This document shows, in pieces, positions 18,776-27,374 of a stretch of DNA of 56,529 nt (positions are counted from its first letter, which is position 1; the number at the start of each line of letters is the position of its first letter). Source of the stretch: Bacillota bacterium (GTDB taxonomy: Bacteria; Bacillota; Clostridia; Christensenellales; Aristaeellaceae); the NCBI GenBank assembly GCA_023413135.1, contig JAEZQK010000061.1, forward strand, positions 1-56,529, in the 5' to 3' direction. Both the position numbers and the translations under genes were made by a program. The notes under the pieces are model-generated. The model saw only the letters and a program-made list of their open reading frames with translations, made no database searches and was not told where the DNA came from.

Positions 18776-18793
18776 GCATTTCTTATACTCTGC

Positions 18794-18815
18794 GGGGGGA
18801 GGGGAACCTCCCCCC
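18794..18815 (+). terminator. GC-rich hairpin between binding-protein and permease genes
   Basis: GGGGGGAGG (18794-18802) pairs with CCTCCCCCC (18807-18815) over a GGAA loop; the following GGTTTGTT is a weak U-tract. Such hairpins often let the binding protein be made in excess over its permeases by partial termination or by protecting the mRNA 3' end. Confidence 0.6.
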
Positions 18816-18840
18816 GGTTTGTTCAGACATCCTTATACTG

Positions 18841-18882
18841 TTCATTATTCATTATTCATTATTCATCGTTCAATGTTCATTG
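18841..18882. repeat. Six imperfect TTCATTA heptamers
   Basis: TTCATTA occurs three times in a row, followed by TTCATCG, TTCAATG and TTCATTG, 42 bp in all. It sits in the 217-bp spacer between the binding-protein hairpin and the first permease gene. It may be slipped-strand DNA or a protein-binding array; nothing else is recognised in the spacer. Confidence 0.8.
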
Positions 18883-18992
18883 GATCATTTCCAACGAACG
18901 CCCGCCCCCGTCCTATGGAGCGTATACCCCTACATCCGCCACCCGGACGGCTACGCTCCAACCCCTTCTCTTTAATCATTTGAGGTGAATCT

Positions 18993-20246
18993 ATGCAAAA
19001 TCAAGTGACCGCGGCGTCCCATATCCTTTTGCTAAGGCAAAAACGCATGGGAACAGCCTCCGTAGTTCTGCTGGTCTTGGGCGCCCTGATAGCGCTCACG
19101 GGAATTTTCGGCTACATGACGGGCGATCTGCAAATCGCCTTTCTGCAGCCTCTGGCAAACGAAGTTTACGCGGCCCGGGCCGTGGCCCAGAACGCCGCCC
19201 AAGCGGTGACCGGAACGGCCTATCCCTTCGGGGAAGGACTTAATCTGCTGTTCTGGGATGGCGGGATTTCGCTGCGCTTGTTAAGCAACATCATGAATAC
19301 CGCCATCATCCTGGTGCTGTTCGGAGGCATGCTGATCTTTAACGGCATCATGCTCAGGCTCCAAAACTGGGAAAGAATGAAGGACCTGTTCTTTGTGGAA
19401 CCGGCGGTATTCTTTTTCCTTTTGTTCGTGTACTATCCCGTGATCGATCTTGTGCGCATCAGCTTCACGGATATGCGCATGCTCAGCGACGCCACCTTTA
19501 CCTTTGAGGGCCTGAAGAATTACACCTGGCTGTTCAAAGGCACGGGTTGGAAGTATTTTTTGGAATCCCTGTCCGTTACCGCCACCTACACCTTCTGGGA
19601 GCTTTTCATTACCCTGGTGGGAGGCATGCTGCTGGCGCTTTTATTCAACCGCATGACCAAGGGCTTCAACGCCATGCGGGCCGTGGTATTCATGCCCAAG
19701 TACATCGCCGTAGCCACCAGCGCCGTGGTGTTCATTTGGATTTTGAACGGGCGCTTCGGCATACTGAACAACTTCCTTGCAGCCCTTGGCATCCAGGGAC
19801 CAGACTGGCTTAACCAGGCGGATACGGCACTGACGGGCATTTTGTTCCTTACCGCCTGGCGCGTGGTGGGCTATGCCATGATGATCTATCTCTCCGCTAT
19901 GAAGGGCATCCCCAAGGATTACTACGAGGCGGCGGCCATCGACGGCGCCGATGGTGTGCACCGCTTCCGCTTCATCACCCTGCCGCTGTTGGCGCCTACC
20001 ACGCTGTTTTTATTCGTCACCACCTTTATCGCCAGCATGAAGGTCTTCCAGTCGGTGGAGGTGATGACCAACGGTGGTCCGGGCAAGTCCACCAACGTGC
20101 TGGTGCAGTGGATTTATCTGCTCTCCTTTGAGGAATTCCGTGTGGCAAGGGCAGCCGCCGTATCCCTGGTCTTCTTCCTGATCCTGCTGGTATGCACCGC
20201 AGCCACCATGCGCTACAGCAACCGCGGCGTCAACTATGATTCGTAA
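18993..20246 (+). CDS. ABC sugar/G3P-type permease (UgpA/MalF-like), enlarged N-terminus
   Basis: 417 residues, about 100 more than usual for UgpA. The extra N-terminus has two membrane segments (about 20-42 and 98-120) around a ~55-residue outer loop. The standard six-segment core starts near VEPAVFFFLLFVYYPV (about 136), and the EAA loop reads YYEAAAIDGADGVHRFRFITLPLL (key residues E, A, G and the closing LP). It forms the channel with the permease downstream. The gene begins after the repeat-bearing spacer. No ATPase gene is in this operon, so a shared MsmX/UgpC-type ATPase must be encoded elsewhere. Confidence 0.88.
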   Translation: MQNQVTAASHILLLRQKRMGTASVVLLVLGALIALTGIFGYMTGDLQIAFLQPLANEVYAARAVAQNAAQAVTGTAYPFGEGLNLLFWDGGISLRLLSNIMNTAIILVLFGGMLIFNGIMLRLQNWERMKDLFFVEPAVFFFLLFVYYPVIDLVRISFTDMRMLSDATFTFEGLKNYTWLFKGTGWKYFLESLSVTATYTFWELFITLVGGMLLALLFNRMTKGFNAMRAVVFMPKYIAVATSAVVFIWILNGRFGILNNFLAALGIQGPDWLNQADTALTGILFLTAWRVVGYAMMIYLSAMKGIPKDYYEAAAIDGADGVHRFRFITLPLLAPTTLFLFVTTFIASMKVFQSVEVMTNGGPGKSTNVLVQWIYLLSFEEFRVARAAAVSLVFFLILLVCTAATMRYSNRGVNYDS

Positions 20247-20261
20247 GGAGGGGAAAGCGCC

Positions 20262-21398
20262 ATGAAAACCGGACATCTTAACAGAATGCGGCAATCGGGT
20301 TGGTTCGACGTGCTGGCCCTCTTCCTTGCGGCTGCGCTGATTTTTTACGGGCTTAGCATATGGGGGCTTATCAGCTACAACAGCATTACCGCCTCGCTTC
20401 CCGCCAATGCCAGCGCCTACGAGATCAAGGCCGCCTACGGATTCCTGGCGGCCAACCATAAAACGTTCTTTGTCCTGGGGTCAATCCTGGGCGCCTTCGC
20501 CCTGCTGGGCCTTGGTGGGATGCGCTTCCTTACCCCCCTTGTACGAAGCCATGCCGGTGCCGTAAAGGCCATGGCAAGGGCACGGGTGGCCCTGCAGTAC
20601 GCGGGCGCCATCGCCGTGACATTGATCATGCTTTTTCCCATGTACTGGATGGTGGTCTCCTCTCTAAAGTCCAGCGAGGAGCTGCTTTTGGCCGTGCCCA
20701 CCCTCTGGCCGGAAAGCCTGCGCTGGGATAACTATGTGAACGTCTTAAACCGCTCGCCTTTCGGGCTTTACTTTTTCAACACCCTGGTTTCCACCTTCCT
20801 CATTATGTTAGGTGAGCTTACGCTGGGTGTATCGGCAGCCTACGGCTTTTCCAAGGGCCAGTTCAAGGGCAAAAACGTGCTATTCCTTTTGGTGCTTGGC
20901 GCGCTGATGGTGCCCATCCAGGTCACCTTTGTGCCCATCTATGTGATGGTAGCCCGCCTGGGCTGGCTGAACACCTTCGCCGGGCTGGTAGTGCCCAACC
21001 TGGTTTCCGCCTACTTTATCTTCATGCTGAGGCAAACCTTCCTCACCGTGGACGACAGCTATCTGGAGGCCGGCCGGGTAGACGGCATGGGCCGCATCGG
21101 CTCCATCTTCCATGTGCTGATGCCCATGTGCGCCCCCACCCTCATCACCATCAGCATCATCACCTTCATTAATGGCTGGAACAGCTACTTCTGGCCCAGA
21201 ATGGTGGCGCCCCTGGAGACACGGCGTACGCTGGCGGTGGGCATCGTATTCCTCCGGCGCACGTTTGCCGGCATCGTCACGGCCAACTACAACGAGATCA
21301 TGGCCGGCGCTGTGCTGGGCATTTTGCCCATCGTGGTGCTGTTCCTGGTGATGCAAAAGTACATCATGACCGGCATGAGCAAGGCGGCCATGAAATGA
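20262..21398 (+). CDS. ABC sugar/G3P-type permease (UgpE/MalG-like), enlarged N-terminus
   Basis: 378 residues against about 280 for UgpE. An N-terminal extension holds two extra membrane segments (about 15-37 and 68-90) before the core beginning ALQYAGAIAVTLIMLFPMYW. The EAA loop is YLEAGRVDGMGRIG followed by MPMCAP. It lies 15 bp behind the first permease, with GGAGGGGAAAGCGCC before the ATG, and its stop overlaps the start of the secreted hydrolase gene. Both permeases carry matching extensions, suggesting a shared structural feature of this importer subtype. Confidence 0.88.
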   Translation: MKTGHLNRMRQSGWFDVLALFLAAALIFYGLSIWGLISYNSITASLPANASAYEIKAAYGFLAANHKTFFVLGSILGAFALLGLGGMRFLTPLVRSHAGAVKAMARARVALQYAGAIAVTLIMLFPMYWMVVSSLKSSEELLLAVPTLWPESLRWDNYVNVLNRSPFGLYFFNTLVSTFLIMLGELTLGVSAAYGFSKGQFKGKNVLFLLVLGALMVPIQVTFVPIYVMVARLGWLNTFAGLVVPNLVSAYFIFMLRQTFLTVDDSYLEAGRVDGMGRIGSIFHVLMPMCAPTLITISIITFINGWNSYFWPRMVAPLETRRTLAVGIVFLRRTFAGIVTANYNEIMAGAVLGILPIVVLFLVMQKYIMTGMSKAAMK

Positions 21399-22327
21399 AA
21401 AAAAGACTGTTTGCTTTCCTGGCCGTGTGCCTGCTTCTGTTTACGGCGGCGGCGCCGGCCCAAACCCGGTACGGCGAGGTTTTTAACGCCTCACGGGATG
21501 GGGAAAGGCTCACCGCCAGGTTCCTCTCCCTGCTTTCCCCCGACGGTTTGAAATCGGGGGATGCCACCATTTTGACCTCTCCCGATGGAAAGGTAATGCT
21601 CCTGGATGCCGGGGAGCCCGAGTGCACCGGCCAGGTGATCGCGGCGCTTACCGCCCTTAACATTACCCACATCGATTGCCTGGTGGCCTCCCACCCCCAT
21701 GTGGACCACATCGGCGGCTTTGCCGAAATTCTGCGAACCTTTCCCGTAGGGACCGTGTATACAAGCCGCGTGGAGTATCCCACATCCCATGTTATGGCGT
21801 ACATGGCGGAAATCCAAAAGCAAAATATCCCCCATATTTTCCTTTCGGAAGGGGATACCTTTGCCTTTGGCGATTTTGTCACGGTGGAAGTGTTCCATCC
21901 CGGTGCCGAGATCACCTATTATGAGGGTTATCCGGAAAACAGCACCCAGTTCGTAAACGACCTGTCCCTTGTGCTCCGCTTTTCCTATAAGGAGTCCAGC
22001 ATGCTCTTTGGCGGTGACCTGTACACCACTATGGAGCGGATGATCGCCCAAAAGTACGGCGAACGCCTTCAAAGCGATGTATTCAAGGTGGGCCACCACG
22101 GCGCAGCTACTTCCTCTTCCAAGCCTTACCGGGAGGCCATCAAACCCAAAATCGCCGTCATGGTCAGCCATACCCTGTCAGACCTGGGCATCTATCAAAA
22201 GTACAGGAAAATGGGTGCGGACACCTATATCACCTATTTTGACGGGAATATATGCATAGCCACTCCGGGGGACGGAACATATCAAGTGATAACGGAAAAA
22301 GACAGGGCAACGGACTTTCTGGATTGA
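21395..22327 (+). CDS. Secreted metallo-beta-lactamase-fold hydrolase (ComEC-C-like)
   Basis: 310 residues with a signal peptide (about 1-22, cleavage after APA) and no lipobox. The metal site SHPHVDH (H100, H102, D104, H105) is followed by GGD near 208 and VGHHGAATSSS near 230, the order seen in ComEC-type and competence-related MBL proteins. It therefore probably hydrolyses a phosphodiester or nucleic-acid-like substrate outside the membrane. The ATG overlaps the permease stop (ATGA), so it belongs to the importer operon. A role in releasing the transported ligand is inference. Confidence 0.85.
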   Translation: MKKRLFAFLAVCLLLFTAAAPAQTRYGEVFNASRDGERLTARFLSLLSPDGLKSGDATILTSPDGKVMLLDAGEPECTGQVIAALTALNITHIDCLVASHPHVDHIGGFAEILRTFPVGTVYTSRVEYPTSHVMAYMAEIQKQNIPHIFLSEGDTFAFGDFVTVEVFHPGAEITYYEGYPENSTQFVNDLSLVLRFSYKESSMLFGGDLYTTMERMIAQKYGERLQSDVFKVGHHGAATSSSKPYREAIKPKIAVMVSHTLSDLGIYQKYRKMGADTYITYFDGNICIATPGDGTYQVITEKDRATDFLD

Positions 22328-22365
22328 TCAAAGGCTGTTCCCTGCCGCCGGACCTGGATTGCTTC

Positions 22366-23232
22366 CTATCTGTGCACGCCATAAAAAAACAGCGCGATGG
22401 TGCCGGGACCTACATGGGAGCCTGTCACAGGCTCATAGCATTCCATCAGCATTTCCCCGGTATGGCCGGATTCCCTGATCCGCTGCGCGAGATAGCCGGC
22501 ATCCTCCTCGCTGTCCCCGTGGGCGATGCCCACAGGCGCATTCAAATCGGCCACAAGCTCCTTAAACCTTGAAACAAGCGCCTCCATGGACCTTTTCCGG
22601 CCGCGCTCCTTATGGCAAAACACGATCCTGCCTTCTTCGTCGCCCTTCAAAATCGGCTTTATCTGCAATATGTTCCCCACAAGGGCGGCTGCACCCGAGA
22701 TGCGGCCGCCTTTTTTCAAATACGTCAAATCTTCCACCGTGAAGTACTGGCATACGGATGCGCTGTTCTTTTGCGTTTCATCAACCACGTCTTCAAAAGA
22801 CGCCCCCGCCGCCTTCAGGCGGGCGGCAAACAATACCGCCAGCCCCTCGCCCAGGGATGCGGCGCGGGTATCGATTACTGCGATTTTCCGCTCCGGATAC
22901 TTTTCCCGCATTTCCCCGGCCGCCTGCATGGCCGCGTGATGCGTGCCGCTGATGCCGCCGGACATGCCCACATAAATGATATCCACACCCGCGGACAAGC
23001 TAATTTTAAACGCATCGCCGAATGTGCTTGCATTGATCATGGATGTGTGGACAGCAGCCCCTTGGCGCATGGCATCATAATATTGCTTCCCCGTCATGCC
23101 TTCCCCGCCGCCCTCCATGGGGGGATACGTAATGCCATCGATCGTATAATGAAGCGGTATCACATGAAGATCATATTGCCGGATCATATGGAGAGATAGG
23201 TTTGCGGATGTATCGGTATAAATAGTATACAT
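22366..23232 (-). CDS. DegV family fatty-acid-binding protein (1)
   Basis: 288 residues. It starts with YTIYTDTSANLS, carries the SGGISGTHHAA ligand loop, the RGGRISGAAALVGN stretch (here KKGGRISGAAALVGN) and ends GPGTIALFFYG. DegV/FakB proteins bind a fatty acid for phosphorylation by FakA. The gene is two bases downstream of the second DegV gene on the same strand. No FakA is visible here. Confidence 0.92.
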   Translation of the reverse strand: MYTIYTDTSANLSLHMIRQYDLHVIPLHYTIDGITYPPMEGGGEGMTGKQYYDAMRQGAAVHTSMINASTFGDAFKISLSAGVDIIYVGMSGGISGTHHAAMQAAGEMREKYPERKIAVIDTRAASLGEGLAVLFAARLKAAGASFEDVVDETQKNSASVCQYFTVEDLTYLKKGGRISGAAALVGNILQIKPILKGDEEGRIVFCHKERGRKRSMEALVSRFKELVADLNAPVGIAHGDSEEDAGYLAQRIRESGHTGEMLMECYEPVTGSHVGPGTIALFFYGVHR

Positions 23233-23234
23233 TA

Positions 23235-24122
23235 TCAGTCTGCTCTCTCCGATCCGAAAAAGAATAAAGCAACAGTACCGGGGCCGGTATGGCTGCCGAT
23301 GGTTGTACCGATGTGATTGATCAAAACCTTGCCGTCAAGCTTTTTAAAGCGTTCCTCCACAAGGTCCGCAACCTGCCGTGCATCCTCATGGCAAGCGGAT
23401 TGGGAAATAAAGCACTTCCCCGTATAATGAAGCCCATCCCGGGCGTGCTCTTCCATACGGTCCACAATTTCGGTGATCACCCGCTTTTTCGTGCGTATTT
23501 TGGCGCGGGGGATCAGCCGGCCAAGGCGGTCCATGTTCAGCAGCGGGCAGATGTTCAGGATCGTGCCGAACATGCCTGCCGCTTTGGATATCCGGCCTCC
23601 CCTTACATAGGCGGAGAGATCTGTAGAAAAAAACCAGTGATGGAGCCGCAGCCTGTTGGCACCTACCCACTGGTGCAATTCGCCGATGCTCTTGCCGCTG
23701 TCGCGAAGATCCGCCAGCATGTCCATGAGCAGCCCATAGCCGGAGGATGCGCCAAGGGAATCCACCACATACACCTTTCGCATGGGGAACCGCTCCCTGG
23801 CGATCATGGCCGCGCTTTCGGCGGAATTATACGTTCCTGATATGCCCGATGACAGCGTAAGGTGCAGGATGTCCTTTCCCTGCTCCAGCATCTTTGAAAA
23901 GTAATCCAGGTATTCGGACATGTTTACCTGGGATGTCCTGGTTGCGGCCCCGTTGGCCATGGCTTTGTAAAACGTATCAAAGGGCATCGACTGGCCAAGG
24001 TCATCATCGTAGTCGACGCCATCCAGGGAATAGTGGAAGGGGATGTAGGCGATGTCTCTTCTTTCAAAGTGTTCCTTGCTTAAATCGGCTGTGGAGCAGC
24101 AGCTCAAAACGAAATCGGCCAT
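23235..24122 (-). CDS. DegV family fatty-acid-binding protein (2)
   Basis: The start MADFVLSCCSTADLS at 24122 is chosen for its AAGGAGG seven bases upstream; 295 residues. DegV features are SSGISGTYNSAESA, VRGGRISKAAGMFGTIL and GPGTVALFFFG. Two DegV proteins in a row often differ in preference for saturated and unsaturated fatty acids (FakB1/FakB2); which is which cannot be told from this sequence. The first gene of a two-gene unit with the neighbour at 22366. Confidence 0.92.
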   Translation of the reverse strand: MADFVLSCCSTADLSKEHFERRDIAYIPFHYSLDGVDYDDDLGQSMPFDTFYKAMANGAATRTSQVNMSEYLDYFSKMLEQGKDILHLTLSSGISGTYNSAESAAMIARERFPMRKVYVVDSLGASSGYGLLMDMLADLRDSGKSIGELHQWVGANRLRLHHWFFSTDLSAYVRGGRISKAAGMFGTILNICPLLNMDRLGRLIPRAKIRTKKRVITEIVDRMEEHARDGLHYTGKCFISQSACHEDARQVADLVEERFKKLDGKVLINHIGTTIGSHTGPGTVALFFFGSERAD

Positions 24123-24231
24123 GGAATCCTCCTTGTGCGCGGTTTGGCAAAAGTAATCTGCCACCACATCATACCCAAGGAATGGACCGGATACAATCTA
24201 CCGGTGCGTTTTCCGGCTCTACGATAAAAAC

Positions 24232-24273
24232 AAAAGGAGTAGAGCCGGCTTTTCGGTACTCTACTCCTTTTTT
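24232..24273 (-). terminator. Terminator overlapping the end of the XRE gene
   Basis: AAAAGGAGTAGAG (24232-24244) pairs with CTCTACTCCTTTT (24259-24271). On the minus strand the stem is followed by TTTTGTTTTTAT. The TAG stop of the regulator gene (24263-24261) lies inside the stem. On the plus strand it is also followed by T residues, so it could act in both directions. Confidence 0.8.
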
Positions 24274-24890
24274 GAGCTGCTCTCCAAATCGTAGAATGCG
24301 TGATTTTTCTTTCTTTTGATCCGGAAGCTTAAAAAGACCACCACTTCTGCGGGGATGACCACCAGAAAAAGCTGCCACAAATGGTACGGAAGCAAGGCGA
24401 TGTAAACGGTGAGGATGACGCTTGCCACCAGAGCACCGACGATATACACATTATGCCTGCCGCCCCGCCAGATGGAATGGAGCACCAGGTACGTGATCAG
24501 GGATACGGGAACGGCATACACAAACAGGCTCCATTCCACACGCCCCAGCATCCAGATCACTGCAAAGGCCAAAACGGCAAGCGTCCAAATGCCGGCGATG
24601 GCGACCATGGTAATGGCCGTAATGCTGTATTTGTGCAGGAAGTCCTTTGGCTCCTGATCCTTGGGCATTTTCCACTGGTCATGGGCGCTGAGCAAATCAT
24701 CCATGGAAACATGAAACAATTCGCTGATCTGCTTTAAAACAAGCACATCCGGCAATGCATCCGCACGCTCCCATTTGGAGATGGTTTTATCCGAATAATT
24801 CAGCTTTTCTCCCACTTCGGCCTGTGTCATGCCCGCGTGGGTACGCAGTTTTATCAGGTTGCTGGCCAGAGCAAGCCTCGCTTCATCCAC
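24261..24890 (-). CDS. XRE-family regulator with membrane C-terminus
   Basis: 209 residues. The helix-turn-helix at about 10-65 (NLIKLRTHAGMTQAEVGEKL, SDKTISKWERADALPDV) is followed by four or five hydrophobic segments (about 88-195) and a basic tail ending KKE. Membrane-tethered XRE proteins of this type are common in Clostridia, usually with unknown signal. The ribosome site AAGGAGG is about 12 bases upstream. The gene stands alone, with the lpdA end 81 bp upstream. Confidence 0.88.
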   Translation of the reverse strand: MDEARLALASNLIKLRTHAGMTQAEVGEKLNYSDKTISKWERADALPDVLVLKQISELFHVSMDDLLSAHDQWKMPKDQEPKDFLHKYSITAITMVAIAGIWTLAVLAFAVIWMLGRVEWSLFVYAVPVSLITYLVLHSIWRGGRHNVYIVGALVASVILTVYIALLPYHLWQLFLVVIPAEVVVFLSFRIKRKKNHAFYDLESSSKKE

Positions 24891-24971
24891 TTTTGCCCCT
24901 CCTTCTTCCCAGCTATTTTATTACATAAAATAAGGAAAAGGCAAGGAAAAATCAAACAACCCAAGCCAGTC

Positions 24972-26363
24972 TCATGCCTTGCGCACCGGCGCCATGTGGA
25001 TGGCCATGCCATGCGCGCTGTCCAGCGCCTCGGTGACGCTTTCGGCAAAGGTAGGATGGGGCCGTATGGCCTTTAAAAGCTGCTTACTGGTCAATCCGTT
25101 GGCAATAGCCACCGTCATTTCGTTCACCATGTCCGTCGCCCGCTCGCAAACGATCTGCGCGCCCAGCAGCACATCCGTCCCGGCATCCAGCACGAGCTTT
25201 ACAAAGCCGCGTTCGCCGCCGGCGATCATGGTACGGCAGTTGGCCGACATAATATACTTGCCGGTGCGGACGGCGATCCCCGCCGCCTTCGCCTCGTCCG
25301 CCGTCATCCCCACACAGGCGATCTCCGGGCGGGTATACACGCAGGAGGGCACCAGGTCTTCCCGCACGGACGGCGCATGGCCCGCCGCCCGCTCCACGCA
25401 GGCGATCCCCTGGGCGGAGGCGGCATGGGCCAATTGGATGCTCCCGGAAACATCCCCGATGGCATATACGCCGGGAACGCTTGTTTCATGGTTTGCATCC
25501 GTTACGATACGGCCACGGTCTGTTTCTACGGAGAACCCTTCTCCGAACAACCCCTGAGTATTAGCCCGGCGGCCGATGGCGGCCAAAACCGTATCGCCCG
25601 CGGCCTGTCCCTGCTTGCCGCCCGCCTCATACGAAACGGTCAGGCTGCCGTCTTCGGCCTTTTGTATCTGCGTTACCCGTGCCCCGGTCAATACAGCAGC
25701 GCCGCGCTTTTTAATGATCATGCCAAGGTTTTGGGAAATCTCCCGGTCCATCTGGGGCAGCAGCCTGTCAAGCGCCTCCAGAATGGTGACCTCATAGCCC
25801 AAAGCCATGAACAGGGAGGCAAACTCCACCCCGATCACACCGCCGCCGATGATAACGAGCCGCTTGCCTGCCGGGAGAGATGAAAGCAGCCCGTCGCTGG
25901 TCACAACCCCGGGAAGATTTATACCTGGGATATTGGGCAGCACAGGCGCTGAGCCCGTGGCGATAAGGATGCGCTCCGCCGTCAACACCTTGTCTTCCAC
26001 CGCAACGGTGTGGCTGTCCCGGATCACGCCCACACCTTTCACCAGCGTGATGCCATTTTGGGCAACCAGCCGCCCAATGCCATCCCGCAGGGTGGATACA
26101 ATTTCGTCTTTGCGGCCATACATTTTGTTTAGATCAAAAGAAGCGCCTTCCGCAGTTATACCCCAGGCGGAAAGGCTTTTGATTTCTTCATACCCCATGG
26201 CGGCATGGAGAAGCGCCTTGGTGGGCACGCAGCCGCGGTTTAAGCACGTACCGCCCACCTCGTCCTTTTCTACCAGTGCCACCTTTTGTGTAAGCTGCGC
26301 CGCCCGGATGGCCGCCTCATAGCCCCCCGGTCCCGCCCCCAGGATGATCCAGTCAAAATCCAT
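24972..26363 (-). CDS. lpdA: Dihydrolipoyl dehydrogenase (L-protein)
   Basis: 463 residues, the full family length. FAD-binding GAGPGGYEAAI is at 9-19, the redox disulfide GGTCLNRGC uses C40/C45, NAD-binding IIGGGVIGVEFAS is near 172-184, and the active His-Glu pair lies in HPTFAESVTEAL near the C-terminus. It reoxidises the lipoyl arm of GcvH in glycine cleavage, and could serve other lipoyl complexes. It is the last gene of the gcv operon, 12 bp behind lplA with AAAGGGAG before the ATG. Confidence 0.95.
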   Translation of the reverse strand: MDFDWIILGAGPGGYEAAIRAAQLTQKVALVEKDEVGGTCLNRGCVPTKALLHAAMGYEEIKSLSAWGITAEGASFDLNKMYGRKDEIVSTLRDGIGRLVAQNGITLVKGVGVIRDSHTVAVEDKVLTAERILIATGSAPVLPNIPGINLPGVVTSDGLLSSLPAGKRLVIIGGGVIGVEFASLFMALGYEVTILEALDRLLPQMDREISQNLGMIIKKRGAAVLTGARVTQIQKAEDGSLTVSYEAGGKQGQAAGDTVLAAIGRRANTQGLFGEGFSVETDRGRIVTDANHETSVPGVYAIGDVSGSIQLAHAASAQGIACVERAAGHAPSVREDLVPSCVYTRPEIACVGMTADEAKAAGIAVRTGKYIMSANCRTMIAGGERGFVKLVLDAGTDVLLGAQIVCERATDMVNEMTVAIANGLTSKQLLKAIRPHPTFAESVTEALDSAHGMAIHMAPVRKA

Positions 26364-26375
26364 GGTTGTCTCCCT

Positions 26376-27374
26376 TTAAAAGTTCTGGTTTGTCAAGAAA
26401 GATTGCAGATCCCGGCAAATCTCCTCCGACTGCGCACCAACGGGCGCAATGGCTTCCTTAAGCGCCGTTCCGTTTAGATGGCATCCGGCGATCAGGCCGG
26501 GAAGGCTACGGATCAGGCCTTCATCCAGCGCGTCGGAATAGGCGGCGCATTCCTTGACGCGGCCCGATTCCACCGAAAATTGCAACTGGATGCCGCCCCA
26601 GGCAAAGCGTGCTTCCCCCTCCCACGTGAAGGGGATGGGGCGGCCATAAAGCCAATCCCAGGCCGAAAACCTCGCCCTTCCCGCGGCCACCTTCTCTCCG
26701 TCGATACGGGAAGCGGGCAGTTCCTCGGGCGCTGCGCCGTATACCTTCTCCAAAGCCGAAATCAGCGCATCCCGCAGCGCAGGGATGGTGAGCGCCGGGC
26801 ACAGTTCCTGCAGGTTCACCACCCGCGCCCGGACGGAGGATACGCCCTTGGACTCCAGCTTTTGCTGAGGCACGTTCAAATACCGGGCCAGGTTGTCCAT
26901 ATCCACATGGGTAAGCAGCGTGCCGTGGTGATAGGCATTGGCGCCGCTTTTATAAAAGGCGTTGCCGGAGAATTTGCGCCCGTCCACTGTGATATCATTG
27001 CGGCCGGTGCGCTCCGCCGGGATACCAAAGGAGCGCACCGCCTGCAAAATGACTTCCGTCTGCCGGGCCACATCGTAGTCGGCCTGGCTTACAAGAAACG
27101 TAAAATTAAGATTACCCAGGTCGTGATACACCGCGCCGCCGCCGGAAAGCCTGCGCACCAAATTGCCGCCATCCTTCTCAAGGTCCGGCACCCGCACTTC
27201 CTTCCAGGCGTTTTGGTTGCGGCCAATGACCACCGTATGCCGGTTCTGCCACAGGTACAGGATGATTTCCCCCGGCTGTACGGTTTCCAGCAGGTGTTCC
27301 TCCAACGCCAGGTTGTCATAGGGAGCCGTGCATTCCGTCACTACATAGCGGCACCGGTTGATCAAGCGTGTCAC
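26376..27374 (-). CDS. lplA: Lipoate-protein ligase A
   Basis: 332 residues starting at a GTG overlapping the gcvPB stop (GTGA). The lipoate pocket motif RRLSGGGAVYHDLGNLNF, NDITVDGRKFSGNAF and the HHGTLL strand are typical of LplA; the C-terminal accessory domain is present. It activates lipoate with ATP and attaches it to Lys64 of GcvH. Location inside the gcv operon supports that target. No LipA/LipB genes are seen, so the cell may scavenge lipoate. Confidence 0.94.
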   Translation of the reverse strand: MTRLINRCRYVVTECTAPYDNLALEEHLLETVQPGEIILYLWQNRHTVVIGRNQNAWKEVRVPDLEKDGGNLVRRLSGGGAVYHDLGNLNFTFLVSQADYDVARQTEVILQAVRSFGIPAERTGRNDITVDGRKFSGNAFYKSGANAYHHGTLLTHVDMDNLARYLNVPQQKLESKGVSSVRARVVNLQELCPALTIPALRDALISALEKVYGAAPEELPASRIDGEKVAAGRARFSAWDWLYGRPIPFTWEGEARFAWGGIQLQFSVESGRVKECAAYSDALDEGLIRSLPGLIAGCHLNGTALKEAIAPVGAQSEEICRDLQSFLTNQNF

